Origin: Yersinia enterocolitica
Lineage (GTDB): Bacteria; Pseudomonadota; Gammaproteobacteria; Enterobacterales; Enterobacteriaceae
DNA: 64,000 nucleotides
Direction: 5' to 3'
Assembly: GCA_002082245.2 (NCBI GenBank)
Contig: NBTC02000002.1
Coordinates: 1,426,001-1,490,000, forward strand
The position numbers and the translations under genes were made by a program. Numbering within the stretch: the stretch's first letter is position 1; every line of letters begins with the position of its first letter. Positions 49,143 through 56,759 of the stretch are shown here, piece after piece. The notes below the pieces were generated by a model. That model ran no database searches and was not told where the DNA came from. It saw nothing but the letters and a program-made list of their open reading frames with translations.

Positions 49143-50504
49143 CTACCTTAGTTGTTTATCTGTTGCGCCAACGGATTGCATCACCTGAGGACAGGCAGCA
49201 CAAAGTAGTTTTCCACCCTTGATAAAAGCCAAACTTTCTAACACCACGCCATTGGTATTGGCATTTAGTGAAGTATTTATTTTATTGTTAACTTCATAAA
49301 TTCCGCTATACCAACCTTTGTTCGAATCCATCAAGCTATTTAATTGATTCCGTGTCTGTTCACTATAAGGTGTGCGCCATAAGGCATACCAACTAAATGC
49401 CGATTTGGTTGATAACTGTCGTAACTGATTGACACTCTCACCTTTGTCCGTAATTACCGCCCAATCTTCATTAGCATAATGGAGTGTGCTATAAATAAAG
49501 AAAGGAGCTTGATCCACATGATCCTCACTGACAGAGGTATATATAGCAGTACGCTGAAAACGATTTTCCTGAGCCTTAAAAACCCGCCAGGCTAGTTCTG
49601 ATGAATAAAGATCAAAACCCAACTCTAAGCCGGTCAAGATATAGGGTTCACTGACGATAAATGTATTTGCCCCCTCTTTTTGCGAGACACGATCATCATC
49701 TGGCACCAATATCCCTTCAACTTTAATAAATTGTAGATGTACAGTGTAATCAAGGGCTAAGCTAGCATTAATACCCACTAATTGCAGGATCCGTGCCGCA
49801 TATTGCTCATACCCCATACGCCCTTCCTGATGCAATGAAATGAGCTGAGTTTTATCATCAACTACCGAACCTTGTAATTGATCATCGACCACTAGCGCAT
49901 CTAATTGCCAACGTGAAATAACCTTATTGACCTCGACAGCATGCTGGGGATAACTCCAGACCAATATATTTAATGGCACCATCATTCGACTGATATCAAT
50001 AGCCGACCAGCCTATACCTTTCGTACTGGGCTGATTAATATAATTAACCATAGATAGAGTCTGTGTATTATAGGCTTTATTAGGTAATTTACCTTCAAAT
50101 AGTGGCAATTTAGCCAATGCACCTAATGCATTACTGATTCGGGTATCAAACTCATCTTGTTGAATAATACCAATTCGTTGCGCTGAAATCAGCGCCATAA
50201 AATAACTACTGGTATCCCACATTGTCGACGATGGGAATTTATCCACGGAATTCACTAAACCACTCGGCTGAGTATTATTAATAAAATATTGCCATGCAGC
50301 CTTAGCCCAAATTACTTCTTCGGAACTCAATGGTCGAGGAACTGGTGTTAATGGTCTGCCAATACTGGTGGTGATATGGACACGAGAATCTTCCATATCT
50401 TGAGAGTTCTTTTCGACATACAACACAATAGAAAATGCGATTAAAATACCGATCACCATCGCCAGATAACTTCTCGCCTTGAGGAGGTTATATTTGAATG
50501 ACAT
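49143..50504 (-). CDS. DUF3131 protein, paralogue 3
   Basis: 453 residues from the ATG at 50504, which overlaps the GT2 stop as TGATG and has AGGAGGGGG six bases upstream. One N-terminal membrane helix (about 13-31) anchors it in the inner membrane facing the periplasm. Blocks: WQYFINNTQPSGLVNSVDKF, SSTMWDTSSY with D97, GKLPNKAYNT, IGWSAIDISRMMVPL, EGRMGYEQYA, VSEPYILTGLELGFD with E286, QAPFFIYSTLHY. A CAAC pair near the C-terminus recalls the cysteines of paralogue 2. Its direct coupling to the polymerase gene suggests close work on the nascent chain. Confidence 0.88.
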   Translation of the reverse strand: MSFKYNLLKARSYLAMVIGILIAFSIVLYVEKNSQDMEDSRVHITTSIGRPLTPVPRPLSSEEVIWAKAAWQYFINNTQPSGLVNSVDKFPSSTMWDTSSYFMALISAQRIGIIQQDEFDTRISNALGALAKLPLFEGKLPNKAYNTQTLSMVNYINQPSTKGIGWSAIDISRMMVPLNILVWSYPQHAVEVNKVISRWQLDALVVDDQLQGSVVDDKTQLISLHQEGRMGYEQYAARILQLVGINASLALDYTVHLQFIKVEGILVPDDDRVSQKEGANTFIVSEPYILTGLELGFDLYSSELAWRVFKAQENRFQRTAIYTSVSEDHVDQAPFFIYSTLHYANEDWAVITDKGESVNQLRQLSTKSAFSWYALWRTPYSEQTRNQLNSLMDSNKGWYSGIYEVNNKINTSLNANTNGVVLESLAFIKGGKLLCAACPQVMQSVGATDKQLR

Positions 50505-52330
50505 CAAGCCCCCTCCTGTCCGGTGGATTCAGCATGCTCGGGTTGCCAAAATGCGGCTAAAACCATCGGCATCATGGCTGCAATATTTGCAGCTCCCCAA
50601 AAGATATTGATCACAAAACCTGAGGGATCTTTTATGTTCCCTACGGCTATCTGAATCGCCCCCCAAATCAACCCCAATAACGTCAGCCCAATAATGGCGA
50701 GCTGAGGTTTAACTAAGGATAAAAAATTGCCCTGTTGGCGTTCTTTGGGCGTCACATGAAACTTGATTTTCTCACCTCTTAGTACTGTATCAAGAGCTCG
50801 TAGATTCATGGAAAATAAAGCAAGAAAAGACGATTTCCCATCCCACGCTGATATACCCCAGGTGCCAAACATAAATGCTAATTCAGAGACAATCATGAAG
50901 GGCAAAAAATGCAAATAAAAAGGAGATGAGTAAGTCGAAACGGGGGGGATCCCCGTAAAAAGATAAATTAATGGGGCAATCAAGAATACCGTATTCCAGA
51001 TACAGGCAAAATAGGACCAAAAAGTAGTTCCGTACATTAATTTTTGTATTGCACTGAGCTTAATCCTTTTACTAGTGAAAAGTCTGTCATGCAAGGCAAT
51101 ATCCATTGAACCAGCCGCATATTTAAATCTCTGGATCATCCAGGTCAACAAATCCTGCGGTGAAAGCATTTTTGATTCTATTTGCGGGTGCATGACAGAT
51201 CGCCATTTACGGCCTGGATCACCATGTAAAACGATAGAAGTATAGATATCTTCTGAAACATGAAATTTATATGGCATCAGCTCGGTATCATGCACCACAT
51301 GAGGTAACATGGCCTTAGCCAAGTCTACTTTGGTTTCTTTATCAGTTAGGTCGCCCGTATATTGCTCGATCTCATCTTCTATATTATCTACATAGCGACG
51401 CAGTGCAGCTTGCATAATAGCTTCACGACGATGAATTGATGCGGCGCCACAACAAAAAGCCGCATTAGCCCAATTACGTCGGCGTAAAATAACATCGTAA
51501 AACATTTGCGGATCATTAAAAAAGGGATCATGCCCCACAGTAAGCGGGCCAACCAATTTTTCAATCCCTTTACCAACAAAATAACCTGCTGAACCTAATT
51601 TTTTCTTTGCCCATTCAGGTAATCGCTTGCCCTGTGGTAAATCATAAAACCACTGAGGAGTCTGGACCCAGGCAACATCAACATCACGAAAATAACCCAA
51701 AGTATGAGTCAATATTGTGGGGAAAACTCGGGTATCTGCATCACAGATAATAATAAAGTCACCGTCCGTCATATCCAGCCCGTGGCGGAGATTACCTGCT
51801 TTGTAACCGATATTATTTTCCCGACTTAAGTAATTAACCCCCTCTTCTTTTGCAACAACCTCCATTTCGCTTCGTTTACCATCATCTAATACATGAATGC
51901 GATAATCCAAGGAGAAGGGATAAGTTACGGCGAGTGCATCCCGAATCGATAAACGCACTAATTCGACATCTTCATTATAGGTGGCAATAAACAAATCAAC
52001 TTTTATCTGACGCCTTTCTTGCATCTCTTCCGCGGCTATACAGTCATCGATTGTTTCAGGTACTGGGAGTACAGGAATATCTCTGACTTTCCAGAGGTTG
52101 ATAGTGAATAAAACAGAACCAATATAGGCTAGTGTTTCAGCCATTACCAAAGGGATGGAATACCAAAGCGCATCGTAATTCAGTGAATTCATCCAGCGCC
52201 AGCGGATATAATTTGCCCCCAAGATAAGCGCTGCAACCGCCAGACTTTGCCATAAAAACTCAGTAGCCCAATGAGTTTTGAGTGGTGATGGTGGTTTCCT
52301 GTTTTCAAACGAAGAGAAATAAAAAGCCAT
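50504..52330 (-). CDS. Cellulose-synthase-like GT2 membrane glycosyltransferase
   Basis: 608 residues from the ATG at 52330. Two N-terminal helices, a cytosolic GT2 domain and about six further helices. Processive-synthase residues: D149 in VLDDGKR, DAD at 197-199, E360/D361 in VSEDIYTS, and QRFKY from Q400, where most cellulose synthases have QxxRW. So the aromatic is Tyr and the Arg is Lys. No PilZ domain follows the last helices, unlike BcsA; KFHVTPKERQQ near residue 545 marks where the family continues. It should polymerise an NDP-sugar and move the chain to the periplasm. Product linkage is unknown. Confidence 0.87.
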   Translation of the reverse strand: MAFYFSSFENRKPPSPLKTHWATEFLWQSLAVAALILGANYIRWRWMNSLNYDALWYSIPLVMAETLAYIGSVLFTINLWKVRDIPVLPVPETIDDCIAAEEMQERRQIKVDLFIATYNEDVELVRLSIRDALAVTYPFSLDYRIHVLDDGKRSEMEVVAKEEGVNYLSRENNIGYKAGNLRHGLDMTDGDFIIICDADTRVFPTILTHTLGYFRDVDVAWVQTPQWFYDLPQGKRLPEWAKKKLGSAGYFVGKGIEKLVGPLTVGHDPFFNDPQMFYDVILRRRNWANAAFCCGAASIHRREAIMQAALRRYVDNIEDEIEQYTGDLTDKETKVDLAKAMLPHVVHDTELMPYKFHVSEDIYTSIVLHGDPGRKWRSVMHPQIESKMLSPQDLLTWMIQRFKYAAGSMDIALHDRLFTSKRIKLSAIQKLMYGTTFWSYFACIWNTVFLIAPLIYLFTGIPPVSTYSSPFYLHFLPFMIVSELAFMFGTWGISAWDGKSSFLALFSMNLRALDTVLRGEKIKFHVTPKERQQGNFLSLVKPQLAIIGLTLLGLIWGAIQIAVGNIKDPSGFVINIFWGAANIAAMMPMVLAAFWQPEHAESTGQEGA

Positions 52331-52433
52331 TATCACAACCTCAGTCAATCCATGAAGATAAGTGAGATAAATCAGCCCATTTTAAGGGGGAGTTCGAAGA
52401 GCATTATTTTATGAATAAACATAATTTTTACGC

Positions 52434-52895
52434 CTACTCTTCTATTTTCTTTATCAGCGATAGATAATTGATGCCCTCTTCCACTTTATAACTGATGTCA
52501 TCAACGGCATTAAACATCATCATCAATCCCATCCCATTTTCTGGCCAAGAATCCGGCGCTGACAACTCAGGAATATGAGACAACCCACTTTTATTTTGCA
52601 AAAATTTTGTAGGTATAGGCTTTCCTTTATCTTGTAAGGTCACAGCTAGTTGATTATTGCCATAATGCATCACAATAGTAATATCTTGGGTGGCATCATA
52701 GTTAACACCATGCTTTACAATATTGATAAATGCTTCATTTAATGCAAGTTCCATAGCATAACTGCTAGATGAATCAATCTTTAAGGGTTGAATAAATTGT
52801 AGTAACTTTTCATGTAAAACATTCAGGCTAGACAAGGAAGCAGGCAAACATATTCTCATTAACCAGCCCTGTGAGTCACGCTGGTGATAACTCAT
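52434..52895 (-). CDS. RsbW-like serine kinase / anti-sigma-type ATPase
   Basis: 153 residues with the HATPase_c fold of anti-sigma kinases: N-box NEAFINIVKHGVNYD, then LQDKGKPIP and GMGLMMMFNAVDDISY. It is expected to phosphorylate the STAS protein encoded two genes upstream and to release its target when the STAS protein is dephosphorylated. No sigma factor gene accompanies it, so the target is another protein, perhaps the glycosyltransferase or nucleotidyltransferase. Its ATG overlaps the nucleotidyltransferase stop by four bases. Confidence 0.87.
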   Translation of the reverse strand: MSYHQRDSQGWLMRICLPASLSSLNVLHEKLLQFIQPLKIDSSSSYAMELALNEAFINIVKHGVNYDATQDITIVMHYGNNQLAVTLQDKGKPIPTKFLQNKSGLSHIPELSAPDSWPENGMGLMMMFNAVDDISYKVEEGINYLSLIKKIEE

Positions 52896-54055
52896 ATCAA
52901 CGTATCTTTATGTAGGAATTCATCGAACAAAGATTTCTCTGCCATAATAATATCTTTACGCCGTTTATCATCAATGAGCCAGTTTAAACCCGCCTCAGAT
53001 AAATCAATGGACATACCGTCTGGTGAGATAACTTTCCCAGCAAAAATCATCTGTTGATGCAAATGCGCAATACCCCCGACCCGGGTATAATCAGCAATAA
53101 AACTCTGATCGATAACAGCTCCCTGCTCTAATAAACACCCCGCACCAATAATTGTAGGCCCTTTAATCGTTACGCCAGACTGTATTTCTGTACTACTACC
53201 AATATAGACTGGCCCTTCAATATCTAAGGTCGAAAAGTCGGCTTTAACATTAAGTCCACACCAGATTTGAGGTGCAATTTTAATTCCCGGCATGGGATAG
53301 TCGGGTAAATCTTGATTAAGGATCATGCGATTTACACGCCAAAAATCTTGTAGAGACCCAATATCAACCCATTGGAAGGGCAAGGCAATACCGTAGAAAG
53401 GAACACCTAATTCAGCAAGTTTGGGGAACAACTGACTACCAATGTCGTATTCAACGCCATCAGGAATATAATCGAATATTTCTGGCTCAAAAACATAGAT
53501 TCCGGTATTGGCATTGTTTGATAATGCATCCTCGGTTTTAGGTTTTTCTTGAAACTTACTAACTCTACCCTGCTCATCAGTAACAACAATACCGTATTTG
53601 TTTACCTGATCTGCTGAGACTGGGCGCATCACCAAGGTTGCCACACTTTTTCTGGCTCGATGGAAAGCCAATACCTTATCGAAATCTACATCAATTAATG
53701 CATCACCACAGACAACGACAAAAGTTTCATCAAAAAAACCTGAGAAATTTTGGATGTGTTTCATTCCACCCGCTGACCCCAGAACATTGTCAACAAAAGT
53801 ATTACCCTCCATAATACCTTCGTAGGAGTAACCTATTTCTACTCCCCAGGCATGGCCATCACGAAAATAATTCTCGATGTCCACAGATAGATAGCTGGTA
53901 TTCACCATTAACTGATTAAAACCATATTTTCTTAAATGCTCAATAATCGATTCCATAATAGGTTTTCGAATCAATGGAATCATTGGCTTTGGCAGTATGG
54001 TGGTCAGTGGTCTGGCTCTGGTTCCTTTCCCTGCAGCAAGGATCATGGCTTTCAT
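52892..54055 (-). CDS. Sugar-phosphate nucleotidyltransferase with left-handed beta-helix tail
   Basis: 387 residues. The N-terminal nucleotidyltransferase domain opens MKAMILAAGKGTRARPL, with LPKPMIPL following, VVVCGDALIDVDF (about 112-124) as metal site and FQEKPKTED. The C-terminal part (about 265-355) has hexapeptide repeats such as GPVYIGSSTEIQSG and GPTIIGAGCLL. This is the layout of mannose-1-phosphate guanylyltransferases and some glucose-1-phosphate transferases. It should make the NDP-sugar used by the GT2 enzyme; with a glycogen phosphorylase in the operon, Glc-1-P is an attractive substrate, but GDP-mannose is equally possible from sequence alone. Confidence 0.87.
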   Translation of the reverse strand: MKAMILAAGKGTRARPLTTILPKPMIPLIRKPIMESIIEHLRKYGFNQLMVNTSYLSVDIENYFRDGHAWGVEIGYSYEGIMEGNTFVDNVLGSAGGMKHIQNFSGFFDETFVVVCGDALIDVDFDKVLAFHRARKSVATLVMRPVSADQVNKYGIVVTDEQGRVSKFQEKPKTEDALSNNANTGIYVFEPEIFDYIPDGVEYDIGSQLFPKLAELGVPFYGIALPFQWVDIGSLQDFWRVNRMILNQDLPDYPMPGIKIAPQIWCGLNVKADFSTLDIEGPVYIGSSTEIQSGVTIKGPTIIGAGCLLEQGAVIDQSFIADYTRVGGIAHLHQQMIFAGKVISPDGMSIDLSEAGLNWLIDDKRRKDIIMAEKSLFDEFLHKDTLI

Positions 54056-54075
54056 AAATAGGTATTCCTTACAAA

Positions 54076-54423
54076 TTAAGGTGCTACGGAATGCATCTGC
54101 TGTAATGTATCGGGTTGATTAGCACCGATAGTAAATATCCTATCCATCCGGGTTAATTTGAACATTCCGTGGATATTATTATTCAGTGAGCAAATAGCCA
54201 GTTCACCTTTCCCATTTAAGGTCTTCAACAACGAAACCAGAGCACCTAAACAACTACTGTCGATGAAATCTACCCGACTAAAATCCAATAAAATATTTTT
54301 GGCTCCCTGAGCGATCATTGCTTGTATATCTTCCTTAAATTTCAGGGAAACTGATGCATCGAGTCGCCTGATCAAGGGGGTTATCACCAATACATTGTCA
54401 ATTGTCTGAGTTTCAAAGTTCAT
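54076..54423 (-). CDS. STAS-domain anti-sigma-factor-antagonist protein (RsbV-like)
   Basis: 115 residues, a single STAS domain. The phosphorylation site region reads RVDFIDSSCLGALV; S56 is in the place of the serine phosphorylated in RsbV and SpoIIAA. It should cycle between the phosphorylated state (by the RsbW-like kinase) and the free state (by the REC-PP2C phosphatase encoded ten bases upstream). HsbA of Pseudomonas and SypA of Vibrio are Gram-negative examples of such proteins that control biofilm polysaccharide. Confidence 0.92.
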   Translation of the reverse strand: MNFETQTIDNVLVITPLIRRLDASVSLKFKEDIQAMIAQGAKNILLDFSRVDFIDSSCLGALVSLLKTLNGKGELAICSLNNNIHGMFKLTRMDRIFTIGANQPDTLQQMHSVAP

Positions 54424-54433
54424 TTTTTCTTCC

Positions 54434-55720
54434 TTACAATGCTGCCAGGAGAGGGGAATTGTTATTGCGTTCGATCACCAGTAACGAGATATCATCACTA
54501 AATACAGAACGCCCATTCTGAATATCACTTTGATGTTCATCTTTTTGTACCGGATGCCAGTATTTCAGTGCCTGCTGTACTTGCCCAAAAACAGTTTGCA
54601 CACAGTCACGTTGACTTGCGGCCAGTAAGTCTTGTAATCGTCGTTCTCCAAATAGCTCTTGCTCAGGGTTTTCACACTCAACAATGCCATCGGTGAATAA
54701 ATAGAGCCGATCACCCGAAGCAAGAGTGAACGCAGTGTCCTGATAGTCCATCGAATCAATAAGTCCAACCGGTGCACCACCGTCACCAATAGGGGTAATC
54801 TGACCTGAACTACTGACAATAAAGGGGGTCGGATGCCCAGCTTGGCAAAGCACCCCACCCGCTGTTTGAACATCGATAACGCCATAAATAAGAGTGAAAT
54901 AGCTGGCTATATCATCATTCTCTATACAAAAACGGCGATTAAGTTCGCTCACAACTTTGTGTGGCGGGGTAATTAGATAACCAGAGGGAGTATCTGCCAG
55001 TGAAATCAGTAAGTTATCTACCGTGCGCCCATTAAGAAATTGGCGTGCAACTGACAGTGAGAGCATCGCCGCAGCCACGCCATGCCCTGCAACATCAATA
55101 CTATAAAAACCAATGTGTTGATTTCCCAGTTGGAAAAAACTTAACAAGTCACCCGAAACATACGCGGAGGGTATAAACATCCATTCGGCTTGAAAACCAC
55201 TCACCATTAGCTTTTCTGCTGGCAAAACACTACGTTGCAATTTTGCCGCAGCCTGCAAGTCATCTTCTATTTGTTGGTAGGCTTGGGACAGTTTCTGATT
55301 ACGGGCATCGAGGGTTGCCTCTAGCATTAATATCCGTTCACCTGCATGTAATCGGGCGCGTAGCTCACTTTGATTTATCGGCTTTGACAGAAAATCATCG
55401 GCGCCCGCATCTAATCCTGCGATCAAATCCTCGACGGATTGCCGCACGGTTATCAATACTAAGTAAATATACCTATCGGAATAATGTTTACGGATAGTAG
55501 TACAGAGTTTCAACCCATCCATAACTGGCATTTCCCAGTCACTGATCACCATATTGATGGCATTATTATCAAGGATAGCCAAAGCATCTTGGCCATTTTC
55601 TGCTTCAAAAACAGTAAATTGCCAATTTTTTAGTAGATTAACCAGTAAAAAGCGATAACTTGCTGAATCATCAACAACAAGAATAGATGTCACACCAGTA
55701 GCGGAAGGATGTGGTTGCAT
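54434..55720 (-). CDS. Response regulator with PP2C/SpoIIE phosphatase (RsbU-like)
   Basis: 428 residues: receiver with D61 in MVISDWEMPVMDGL, a short coiled linker (about 130-165), then a PP2C-type SpoIIE domain with YVSGDLLSFFQL, IDVAGHGVAAAMLS, GAPVGLIDSMDY and LFTDGIVECENPE giving the metal-binding aspartates. It would dephosphorylate the STAS protein when its receiver is phosphorylated, joining an external signal to the partner switch. Same layout as Pseudomonas HsbR. The donor kinase is not obvious; the hybrid kinase of the same block is a candidate. Confidence 0.92.
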   Translation of the reverse strand: MQPHPSATGVTSILVVDDSASYRFLLVNLLKNWQFTVFEAENGQDALAILDNNAINMVISDWEMPVMDGLKLCTTIRKHYSDRYIYLVLITVRQSVEDLIAGLDAGADDFLSKPINQSELRARLHAGERILMLEATLDARNQKLSQAYQQIEDDLQAAAKLQRSVLPAEKLMVSGFQAEWMFIPSAYVSGDLLSFFQLGNQHIGFYSIDVAGHGVAAAMLSLSVARQFLNGRTVDNLLISLADTPSGYLITPPHKVVSELNRRFCIENDDIASYFTLIYGVIDVQTAGGVLCQAGHPTPFIVSSSGQITPIGDGGAPVGLIDSMDYQDTAFTLASGDRLYLFTDGIVECENPEQELFGERRLQDLLAASQRDCVQTVFGQVQQALKYWHPVQKDEHQSDIQNGRSVFSDDISLLVIERNNNSPLLAAL

Positions 55721-55877
55721 AAGTTACCCAAGAGCTTCGTGTAAACATAATTTATCAAACATCATCGTCGATAGAGGATGCTCAACGTCCCTGAACCTTT
55801 CATACCCACAAAAACATTATGCTCACTTAACTATTAATAGCGTAATTAAGCGTAGCACAGATTCTTACACCTCCAAT

Positions 55878-56759
55878 TTATAGGGGTAATGTCCAACTGA
55901 GATTTATTGTCCCACTACGAAAATTAGCATTTGCATTCTGCCGCCACGGGTAGCGAGTCCCGGTGTAATTGCCATAAAAAAGCGACCAGGACCCCGGAGC
56001 GTAGCCAGACGTATAGCCAAAACTATAGGTATAATCATAATTCCAAGGTTGCTGCTGATTCTTGTTAGGGTAATAAAACGCGGACAAACGCAAAAAATAG
56101 TGTTGTTGTAAGGTATAGCCACAACTCCCTAAAAAACTGTTCTTATTTTCTTTGATAGTTGATGAAGCGTCAGAGTAATAACGAGGCACATAGCTATAGC
56201 CAACTTGACAAATCAGTGAGTCATCTTTGTTAATCAATAATGCAGACTCCACCGTCTTGGGTAAGGTAAATTTATAGCCCAAAGTCCAAGAGCCTTGTTC
56301 AAACCGTGTTCTTTGAGCACCTGTCGTAGGGAAGAAACTATTATTATCGTTGTAATTACCATAAACCAAACTAAAAGTACCCGGATGCCAATCGTCATAA
56401 CCAAAACTATAAACAAAATCGGTACTGTATTTACTGGTATTTTGTAATGGAACCCGAACCGTCATATTGGCAAAAAGATAACTTATTGGGGAATACTGCA
56501 CACTAAAAAGTCCCCGCTGATTTAGTTTATATATTTCCTCCGAGCTATATTTCCCTGTAGGTACATTAACCATCTTTTTTTTAAGTGGCGAACTATAGGT
56601 TAATGCCGTTGAAAATGTGTTCTCATCACCAGAAAAAAGGCGTGACCAAGGGCTGGTAAATAATTTAACAGCTGGTGGATTAGTCGTTTCACTCGCAGTC
56701 ACCAGCGGGCAGAAAAAGAGTCCACTAAGTAATACCGTGAGTGATTTGTAATGTTTCAC
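55878..56759 (-). CDS. Outer-membrane beta-barrel protein with internal duplication
   Basis: 293 residues with a signal peptide cleaved near VTASE. The mature chain is rich in alternating aromatic/polar strands. One unit occurs twice: YSFGYDDWHPGTFSLVYGNY (about 123-142) and YSFGYTSGYAPGSWSLFYGN (about 244-263), each followed by about 20 residues and an aromatic strand, the second ending the protein as SWTLPL. That implies duplication of a barrel half or repeat of hairpins. No family recognised. ATG overlaps the glycogen phosphorylase stop by four bases. A role as outer-membrane channel or anchor for the polymer is plausible but inferred only from location. Confidence 0.75.
   Translation of the reverse strand: MKHYKSLTVLLSGLFFCPLVTASETTNPPAVKLFTSPWSRLFSGDENTFSTALTYSSPLKKKMVNVPTGKYSSEEIYKLNQRGLFSVQYSPISYLFANMTVRVPLQNTSKYSTDFVYSFGYDDWHPGTFSLVYGNYNDNNSFFPTTGAQRTRFEQGSWTLGYKFTLPKTVESALLINKDDSLICQVGYSYVPRYYSDASSTIKENKNSFLGSCGYTLQQHYFLRLSAFYYPNKNQQQPWNYDYTYSFGYTSGYAPGSWSLFYGNYTGTRYPWRQNANANFRSGTINLSWTLPL

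Noticed and set aside
50504..52330. Standard bcs cellulose synthase operon
   Set aside because: No bcsB, bcsC or bcsZ and no PilZ domain; the DUF3131 and OpgC-like partners and the QRFKY motif argue for a different polymer.
55846..55877. TTCTTACACC sequence near 55860 as a fourth member of the TTCCTACA element
   Set aside because: It differs in the octamer and faces away from the minus-strand genes, and no plus-strand gene follows.
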